Made by a program: the position numbers and the translations under genes
From: Priapulus caudatus
Lineage: Eukaryota > Priapulida > Priapulimorpha > Priapulimorphida > Priapulidae
Length of the DNA: 36,879 nt
Reading direction: 5' to 3'
NCBI RefSeq assembly: GCF_000485595.1
Contig: NW_014577146.1
Span: 278,805-315,683 of the forward strand
The notes under the pieces: generated by a model
Database searches by the model: none
What the model was told of the DNA's origin: nothing
What the model saw: only the letters and a program-made list of their open reading frames with translations
In this document: positions 29,545 to 36,879 of the stretch, one piece after another
Layout of the letters: the number at the start of each line of letters is the position of its first letter
Numbering within the stretch: the first letter of the stretch is position 1

Positions 29545-32500
29545 ATGGCAGGAGAAACTTTGACTGCGGAGGTTATGCAACTTGAAGGTTCATCAATTAC
29601 TGTAAATGTTGTCAAAGCTCTTGAGGATGTTATTGTAGTGTCATATATATATGCTACGAAAGTGTTCCAAGGCGTTCTGTTGGATTCATCAAAACGGTGA
29701 GATCAAGAAGCCAGAGCAGAGACTAGAGTCTAGACTGTTTCGTGTTTGTAGGCTCAACAGTCCTACACTGACACTGTCAACACAGGCTCCCAGTCCCACC
29801 TCATGTCACGCTTTAATCAAAACAATACTATTGAAATTAAATTGTTAGTTTGTTTCCTACATGTCATATCTTGTGTATGTTATTGACTTAATTACGAAAG
29901 TTCTCGCATCACAAATTCCAATTAATTATCATTTATCAGTACCATTATCATGAAAATCGTACCCATCCACTCCAGTCTACAGCCAGGTAGCGCGCATGCA
30001 CCTCAATGGTCGTCCATGAACTTGTACCGTTTTAATAATAAAATGATAATAAATAAACATATATTGTATTTACTACAAAAGTCTTATTGTTTATCTACTT
30101 TTTATGGCGTAATAATTTCACATAACTTGCTTTTATCTGCTCCTCTGCAATACATAATCCCATCGCACACACCCAACTGTTCACAAACTCACAGAAATAG
30201 TCTTATCTCTCTGTATATATAGAGATTAGATAAATATAGAACTAAGATGGAAGTAAGATACAGAGATAGAACTCACAGATAGCATACCTTGCACGCTCAC
30301 TGTGATACAAATCGGGTGTGCACTTGGAGTTTTACACATACGTGATAATTTTATTGACATTTCTTTCTTGGGTGTGGTGGCATGATGGATTGTTGTTGGG
30401 GACCTGATAAAGGTCTTTTGTAATACTACATTCCATCATTTTAATCCACTGTGCATCATATGCACAAGAAATATGCATTGACAAATGAACCAATATTTAT
30501 TAAGCAATTTAAGGTGATGTGGAAACCGAACCTGGTATTAGGATAATCTTAAGTTAAGGTCATGCTGCCTATATTCTGGATTTCTTAGTTCGTGGTGACC
30601 AATCATAAGATTGGGTAGGCTGAAAATAGTTTACCTAATATCCATTTAATCTCTTAATCAGGATGCTAAGGACATTCAAGATAAAAGATATAGGAACTCT
30701 TTCTAATGATTATCATCTTTGATAGCCTTCCAATTTCAAGTTTCTGCAAACCCTGCTGACCTTGCACAAAAACTACAGATTTGCTTAATATTAATCAAAT
30801 TATTTAATAGTAAATAAAGTTCTTAACCAAGATACCAAATACATTGATTCAAGAAAAAATATATGTGAACCATTTCTAATGGTATAACTGATAGCCAACC
30901 TGTTCCAAGTTTGTGCATCACCTGCTTTTCTTGCCCTAACTAGAGATATTACTAATATTTATTAACTTATTTATTAGTTTTCAAATTTCTTAACCAAAGT
31001 GCTATACACTACATCAGTAGAAATTTTTAGTGATATTTAATAGTTATTAGAGTATGTAACAGGTTTTGCCCAATGTGGAGATTGGTTGCTCTAACTTTGA
31101 ATGCACTGAAATTCCTAGTTTGTGCAGGAGTCTAAATTTGGGTACAATAGGAGTACTGTCCTTATTAACTATTTTTAGCTCAGCTGACAAAGTCAGATGC
31201 AGCTTGTAGAATCGCGTGATTGTCCGTCCGTCCGTCCGTCTGTGCGTCCGTCAACAGTTGGGCACAAATCTTAACCGCTTGACGTACGGTTTTGATATTG
31301 GGGACGTCGGGGGGGGGGAGATCGCGAAAAGGACCCGGGATGTCGAAGTTGGGGGTCAAGGGTCAATGATCAAGATGTGTCAATGGAGGGGGAATATTTC
31401 CTCCTTAACTTAAGGTATAGGAGGAAATACGGAATTGTGGCACAAATCTCAACGGCTAGACCTACGCTCTTAATATTCGATGTATAGTGTGATGGGAAGG
31501 AAACCCATCACCAGCGCGAAATTGGAGGTCACAGGTCAAAGGGTAGTGGGGGAAAGGTCAGATATCAGACATTTTCTGAGGACATAATCTAACGGACCGA
31601 GTGCAAAACTTTTTTGCTTCAGCGCTGACCTACCGTTTTTATCACTTTATTGAAAGGACCATAAAATCTACTTTCCGCTGGCGTGCGAAGAGTAAGTGTC
31701 TGATAACCTTTTGACCCTCAAGAGTAGGGTTAAACATGGATTTGTTGACTGTTAACAAGGGACTGAACTGCTTTTGCTATTAGAGCCCCTCTGCACCTGC
31801 CCCTCCCCCTACCCTCCCTCTCCCCTCACCTTTCCCCTCCCCCTCCACCCCCTCCCCTTCCACCCCTTCCCCCACCCTCCCCCACCACCACCACTATGCT
31901 TGCGCTCGATGCATATCCATGATAACATGTTAATATAGTGTCAAGTCATTAAAGTTACACAGCTGTATCTTTATTACTGTACTACCAGTAGGTATAGCAA
32001 AGCCTATCATATAGATTTTAGATCTGTATTAGTAGTATCCTAGATATATGCACTGAGCGTGAACGCGGTGGCAGGAGGGCGCACTTGATTCGGTTGCCAG
32101 TGAGTTTATCAGAAGAATACCTGGCTACAGTACACGTCAGTTGAGCGCTGTCGCTCTGCAGCACTTGTTTTCCTAACAATGGTGGAGAATAAATGCTAAT
32201 ATTTCCAATAAAAAAGTTGCACTTCTGAGGTAAATCACAGTGTGTCATAACATCGTCTCAGTGTACTTGCCACAGAAGCAGTTTGGGGAGGGGTCAATCC
32301 CCCTTTGTGACTTGAGGCTGTTTTCCAAGTATGTAGCAAAAAATTATCTTAAAAGTAGGACTGCATTGTAAAAAAGATATAAACCAGAATCTACAATTTT
32401 GCAACCATAGATTATTTTAACCAAGCCTACTAGCTGATGCCTACAAGCCTACTAAAAGATGCCTCCAGAAATCCCTGGTCTGCTCGTAAACCACATTCTT

Positions 32501-34695
32501 AAATTACGCTATAAGTTCATACAATTATTTTTATCAAATTTCATCTTTGCTGTTAACTTGTTTTTCTGCTTTATTTCCAATCTCATCATACTGCATTTTA
32601 CGTTACTTACATTATGTTACGTTACTTGTAATGTGTGCCAACTTGTTTTAATAGCTGGACTACTGTACCTTTGCATTCAGCAAAGATGCCTCCAGAAATC
32701 CCTGGTCTGCTCGGAAACCACATTCTTAAATTACATTTCTACATCCTTGGTGTATTATCCTTAATATCTCTAAACAAAACACTATGGGAGAGATGACGTT
32801 CTATTCCGTTTATTTCGTCTGGTTAACAACTCTACAATCATACCTATATACATGTAACATTGTGTTTTAGATTCTTCGTTACAGTAATTTGACTGGAATA
32901 TTTTATTGTTTTTATTTGCGCGATATTCGAAAACCAAAATGGCGATCATTTAGGCGTAGCGCCATTTCTTGTCAAAATTTCAGACTTTCAGATCTGAAAC
33001 ATTTATTTTCACATCAAAACTTATGCATATATCATTATCAAGAGTATATAATGTGAGATATGCTATATAATGGGAGTTCTCCCATATATACTCTTGCTTT
33101 ATTTATCCCCCCTTCCTCTTCTATTACACCCAAGGTGAGCTACAGTGTCATTGACACTTTCATTTAGAAGGGCTATGAGATTTTCTCTCCATAGGTATAT
33201 GAGAGGAGTGTGGCTGATCTGGTGACGTAGGTGCTAAAATTTTGTTTGTCTGGCAGATGACTGCTAAGTGTGTACTTTCAAGTATAATCAGGAATTTTGT
33301 ACGTGTTTCTCTGTGTTAGCTACTCTACTATTATTTTAAACATATCCTGTCGTTATGCCTGGAGTCAATTTATTGGCATATAACATACGCTTGTAAAGAT
33401 GCATGTATACTAGAAATCTGTTTCCTTTCCCCCAACTAGCAGCAGTAGCAGAGATAAATGTGGCAGTAACAGTTGGCAGTAACAGTTGCAATGATAGTGA
33501 CAACAGTACTAGTGCAAGTATGAAAAGCAGCAGAATGAACTGCAGCAGCAGCAGCAACAACAACAACAACCATGGCAGCAGTGTGTAGCAACAGCATGTA
33601 GTAGCAGCAGCAACAGCAGCGCAAGCAGCAGATCAATAGCGATTAGTGGAGTGCCAGTCTGCAGCGTTTGTGTTCTAGTTAAGCCACCAAATGTTAAATA
33701 AAACCCAAAATAAATCTTGCCTTGTAAATATAGTTATTGTTTGCATTGATAAACTGCAAGTTTCATTTGCCAGATTGCTTAGACTGGTCCCGAATCACCA
33801 TAGGTAAACACAAATTTTATCCTATCATATTCCCCTGAAGTACACCAGCATTCACACATTAAGAATCATTTTATCATGTTCTTTTTCTAGGTGCTGGCCA
33901 CATGGGCTTAACATACCTAACTTCCACTTGGCTGGTCCAAGGAAAGAAGAAAAAGCTGAAGAGGTGAAACCTGAATTGAATGCAATCAACTACAGACACA
34001 CGTATGATCAGCAGTGCATCAAAAGCCAAGACAGACCAGGTCTGATTCAATCAAAGTACTACCCCAGAAACAGTCTTCTAAAGGGCAAGGGTTTCCGACC
34101 CTGCCCGATGAGACTGCGACCCCGTCAGGTCTTTTGCTCAAAGTGTAAGTCAGTGTGCACGGAGAACTCTGAGAATGTAGGAAACGCGACGACTGCCGTC
34201 GGCAGTCTAGACGCCGGAGCCGCGGAGGGCAAGCCGAGCGAGAACGACGCTGCCAGGACACCAAAGAAACTAAAGAAGTCTGACGGCGGTGAGCGCATGC
34301 ACAGGCAGGCGAGTCCGATCATAAAGATCTCGTTCAGTAATCCCGAGGGCAAGGGAACCGTGATGAAGATCGCGCGGCGATCGCACGACTACGCCGACGA
34401 CCTGACGTCGCCTACGAACAATCTGCTGGCGGAACGACCCGTCGAGCACGTGCACCGCAAGAAGGCCAAGCATCACCACAAGCACAAGATGAAGCGGAAG
34501 AAGCGGCACCGGCACCAGTCGGGGCAGGAGAACAGTGGCGAGGAGAGCGACTGCGCGATGTTGGCGCGCGCGCGTCGCGACAACTCCAGCTCGGCGTCGA
34601 GCGTCGACGGCAACTCGTCGGTGCAGTTTGCGGAAGCGCGCGTGAATCTCAAGCGGCTTCCCGAGAGCGAGCTGTCGAGCCTGACGCCGCCGGAG

Positions 34696-34727
<32 letters not shown>

Positions 34728-35358
34728 TGGAGAAGACGGCGACGAACTCGAAGAGGAGGACGAAGAAGAAGTAGAGGAGGAGGAGGAGGAGGAGGAGGAG
34801 GGGCAGGAGGATGGCGGCGGCGGCGACGTGGACATCTACGACGAGGCGAGTAACTCGACGACGGGCAGCAGCTGCAGCTACGGCAGCTGCTTCCTGCAGC
34901 CGCAGCGCGGCAGCGGCACCGCCGGCCACGACGACGCGACGCGCGACGGCCCGCCGGACGGATGCTCGGAGGAGGTGCGCCGCGTCGAGCCGCTCATGAT
35001 GCGCATCCAGTCGCACGCCGTCGACAAGTGCGTCACGCCGGCGGGCAAGACGCTCGCCGTCGGCGACGTCGTCTGGGGAAAGATCCACGGCTTCCCGTGG
35101 TGGCCGGGACACGTGATCGGCATCTCGGAGTCGACGCGCGACAACGGCAGCCTCGTGCGACAGCTGGCGCACGTCGCGTGGTTCGCGTCGACGACCAGCT
35201 CGACGATGTCCTGCTCCGAGCTGCTGTCGTTCATCGAGAACTTTCACGGCCGCTTCAACAAGAAGAAGAAGGGCTCGTACAAGGAGGCGGTGCGGCAGGC
35301 GATGCTCGCCGCGCAGGCGCACCGCGGCAAGCTGCACGACATCGACGTGTTGTCCTAG
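29545..35358 (+). CDS. PWWP2A: PWWP2A/B-type chromatin reader, 2 exons, complete
   Basis: Exon 1 is 29545-29696 (donor GTGAGA) and exon 2 is 33891-35358 (acceptor TTTTTCTAG, stop TAG). The start is the first ATG after an in-frame TGA (29539-29541). The join splits an Arg codon (CG|G) and gives 539 aa. The N-terminal box (residues about 15-63: ITVNVVKALEDVIVVSY, KVFQGVLLDSSKR, then PHG across the junction) matches the conserved PWWP2A/B N-terminus. Then come YYPRNSLLKGKGFRPCP (from 107), a C133-x2-C136-x3-C140 cluster, IKISFSNPEGKGTVMKI (195-211), a His/Lys-rich stretch (about 238-260), an Asp/Glu tract (about 321-358) and the C-terminal PWWP domain (about 438-530; PWWP itself at 453-456). Vertebrate PWWP2A/B bind H2A.Z and H3K36-methylated nucleosomes and an MTA1-HDAC-RBBP subcomplex of NuRD; the same nuclear role is inferred. 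Invertebrates usually have one gene for both vertebrate paralogs. From about 34150 on, exon 2 is strikingly GC- and CpG-rich. Confidence 0.96.
30697..31062. repeat. Diverged tandem duplication, about 177-bp unit
   Basis: TTTCTAATG starts both copies (about 30699 and 30873). Each continues with TGATAGCC, CCAA/TTTCAAGTTTGTGCA-like text, ACTAGAGAT-like text, TTAATATT/AATATTTATT and TTCTTAACCAA. It lies in the PWWP2 intron. The function is unknown. Confidence 0.6.
31200..31650. repeat. Interspersed repeat with GTCCGTCCGTCC and a ~175-bp internal period
   Basis: Begins near CAGCTTGTAGAATCGCGTGA followed by GTCCGTCCGTCCGTC. GGCACAAATCTTAACCGC (31261), GGCACAAATCTCAACGGC (31440) and a weaker copy near 31610 with GACCTACCGTTTTTAT form a degenerate tandem. 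It is probably a fragment of a non-autonomous transposon. It lies in the PWWP2 intron. Confidence 0.55.
31788..31894. repeat. C-rich polypyrimidine tract
   Basis: About 100 bp of CCCCTCC-type sequence in the PWWP2 intron. The complementary strand is G-rich and could form G-quadruplexes. Confidence 0.85.
32455..32507 (+). repeat. 53-bp direct repeat, copy 1
   Basis: Starts AAAGATGCCTCCAGAAATCC and ends CATTCTTAAATTAC. It is identical to 32682-32734 except for one base (CTCGTAAA against CTCGGAAA). It lies in the PWWP2 intron. Confidence 0.9.
32682..32734 (+). repeat. 53-bp direct repeat, copy 2
   Basis: Partner of 32455-32507, offset by 227 bp. The spacer differs from the flanks, so this is a local duplication or a pair of small repeat ends. 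Confidence 0.9.
33540..33630. repeat. (AGC/AAC)n trinucleotide-rich tract
   Basis: CAG and CAA triplets near the end of the PWWP2 intron. The Ser/Asn-rich frame across it (33403-33588) is a repeat artefact. Confidence 0.75.
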
Positions 35359-36042
35359 CGACGGCCGCGCCGCTGCCGCTGCTGCTGCCGCGACGTGTAC
35401 GTAATGTATGTCGCGATCATATACAGGCAGGCGCGCGCGAGTGCGTGTGTGGGTGTGCGTGCGTGCGTGCGTGTGTACGTGCGTGCGTGCGTGCATGCGT
35501 GCGTGTGTGTGCGAATGCATGGTGTGCATGCGCGTGCATTCACATGAGTGTGTGGTGTGTGTGCGTGCGTGCGTGCGTTAGTGTGTGTAAAGGGGGGGGG
35601 GAGCGTGTATGCATATGTGCATGTGTTTGCGCGTGGAGGTAGGTGCGTTAGTGTGAGTGTGTCTGTGCGTGCATGCATGTGTTTGTGCAAGTGCATGTAT
35701 GTACGCGTGCATGAGTGTCCACAATTTTGATATGGATTCCGGACAGTATATTGTACTGGATTCCTTGTCTGCATGTACTGTATTTCTGACATTCACTGGT
35801 ACATGCTGGTGCCCCTGATCTATTACACTAACCTGATCCCGCAAGGTGTACTAATGGTAAGGTTTTGAAAATCTTGAAAGTTTAAACTGATACCTCTTAA
35901 TAATTAAGTTTCTGTGTGTAGGATTGGTGCTTGAAATTGGATCTAAACATGAACTTTATATTTTATTTAAACATGAAGTTTCTGCAGAGCAGGTTATATT
36001 GCCACGTTGCAGTTGACTTCGGTACAAAGTTGTTGAAATAAA
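35359..36042 (+). other. 3' UTR of PWWP2 with GT/GCGT repeats
   Basis: Follows the TAG stop. GT- and GCGT-rich sequence fills 35430-35715. AATAAA at 36037-36042 is the likely poly(A) signal; another lies at 36453-36458. Overlapping Cys-rich frames here are microsatellite artefacts. Confidence 0.65.
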
Positions 36043-36061
36043 ACTACTTTAAAGGATGTTC

Positions 36062-36823
36062 ATAGAGTGAGAGAGCCAAGGAGAAGCAAGGAGTAGATAA
36101 AGTATGAAGGGACGGGGTGGGCGAACGTGAGAATGGGAAAACAGAGAGAGAGGTGGGTGAGAGAAGAAGGGGAGCATAGGAATCGGAGAAAAGAAAATGA
36201 GATGGAAACTGCGCGAGGAAAGTGAGAAAAGAAAGATAAAAAATAAGTTGAGAGGAGGGGAGGGAGGTAAAGGGAAGCGGAGAGCAGATAGAATAGGATG
36301 ATTAGTGGCGGAGGAAATTGATTTTTACCTTTTAAACCTTAATTCTCTATTGAAATTTCTTTAAATTGTGTTTTTTTTAGAAATTAGACAAGGAACCTTG
36401 CCTTATCTTTTGTGTGATTGCATTCTTTGCACGCTCACTAAATCAATGTTGTAATAAAAACCCAAACTACCTTTCCATTGTTGACATTAGCTCTACACAT
36501 ATTCTATAATCCATGTACACGTCATACTGTACACTGCAATTTTCACATTGTCATTGTGGTCTTATCTGTTATTATCACATTCTCGCTTTTGATTAATTGT
36601 CTGCATGCATACTATGCGTACTTCCAGCCGTAACTAATTGATCTGGTCCATGTCTAAATCACATTTTCTCCTCCTCACTCCCTATATCTCCACCCTACCT
36701 GCTTCCCCTCCTAATTTTACTGCGCATTTACATGCGCATCTACATTACTACCTCCCCATTCTCTCACTCCGTATTTACACCCTACCTGCCTCTCCTCCTA
36801 TCACACTATCTCTCTCTCGCTCT

Positions 36824-36879
<56 letters not shown>
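36062..36879. other. Intergenic purine and pyrimidine blocks, (CT)n at the edge
   Basis: 36062-36300 is GA-rich and about 36660-36820 is CT-rich with a diverged internal duplication (CCTACCTGCTTCCCCTCC and CCTACCTGCCTCTCCTCC, about 105 bp apart). A pure (CT)n tract from about 36826 runs off the window. No gene was recognised. Confidence 0.7.

Noticed and set aside
34270-35529. 419-codon minus-strand open frame opposite PWWP2
   Set aside because: Shadow of the GC-rich coding strand: Arg/Ala/Val-rich low-complexity product, no known domain, and extends into the GT microsatellite.
34962-35642. 226-codon plus-strand frame overlapping the PWWP2 C-terminus
   Set aside because: Alternate frame of the PWWP domain exon continuing into GCGT repeats; the correct frame is certain from the PWWP motif.
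1-36879. CRISPR array, operons, tRNA or rRNA genes
   Set aside because: No regularly spaced identical repeats with unique spacers, no prokaryotic gene organisation, and no tRNA or rRNA-like segments were recognised by eye; a tRNAscan/Infernal run would be decisive for the RNAs.

Overview
This is nuclear DNA from an invertebrate animal. The genes are split by GT-AG introns, carry AATAAA poly(A) signals, and sit in AT-rich, repeat-rich DNA full of microsatellites and small inverted-repeat transposons. PWWP2 and SLC49A3 families together with TTAGGG-type repeats argue against an insect. A lophotrochozoan or invertebrate deuterostome is plausible, but the phylum cannot be fixed from this sequence alone.

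Four genes can be reconstructed by joining exons at splice sites with matching phase. (1) At the left edge, plus strand, is the 3' end of a gene whose last three exons (375-559, 1051-1165, 3792-3937) encode a CUB-like domain. (2) Plus strand 15827-23808: a complete ten-exon, 472-aa major facilitator transporter, SLC49A3 (MFSD7). (3) Minus strand 29227-24838: a complete four-exon, 224-aa mitochondrial small-subunit ribosomal protein mS26 (MRPS26). (4) Plus strand 29545-35358: a complete two-exon, 539-aa PWWP2A/B-type chromatin reader. SLC49A3 and mS26 are tail to tail with facing poly(A) signals about 50 bp apart. mS26 and PWWP2 are head to head across a 317-bp shared promoter with one AGRTGGCGC motif near each start codon.

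The rest is mostly repeats. The gene desert 3938-15826 holds a 341-bp foldback MITE with a perfect 8-bp target duplication (8389-8729), a 191-bp foldback element (4517-4707), a probable 1.79-kb solo LTR with a TATA box, poly(A) signal and internal tandem repeats (12242-14031, interrupted by a 10-N gap), and a five-copy ~186-bp tandem array (14246-15160). The introns of SLC49A3 and mS26 hold inverted-repeat elements whose cores contain TTAGGG-type repeats.

The least expected signals are (a) minimal palindromic insertions, two of exactly 38 bp plus one of 66 bp, flanked by short direct repeats as if transposed although they are almost nothing but paired termini; (b) a shared telomere-repeat core inside elements with different terminal inverted repeats; and (c) the mS26 first-intron donor site lying at the boundary of one of these arrays. 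No CRISPR, operon, or prokaryotic system is present.
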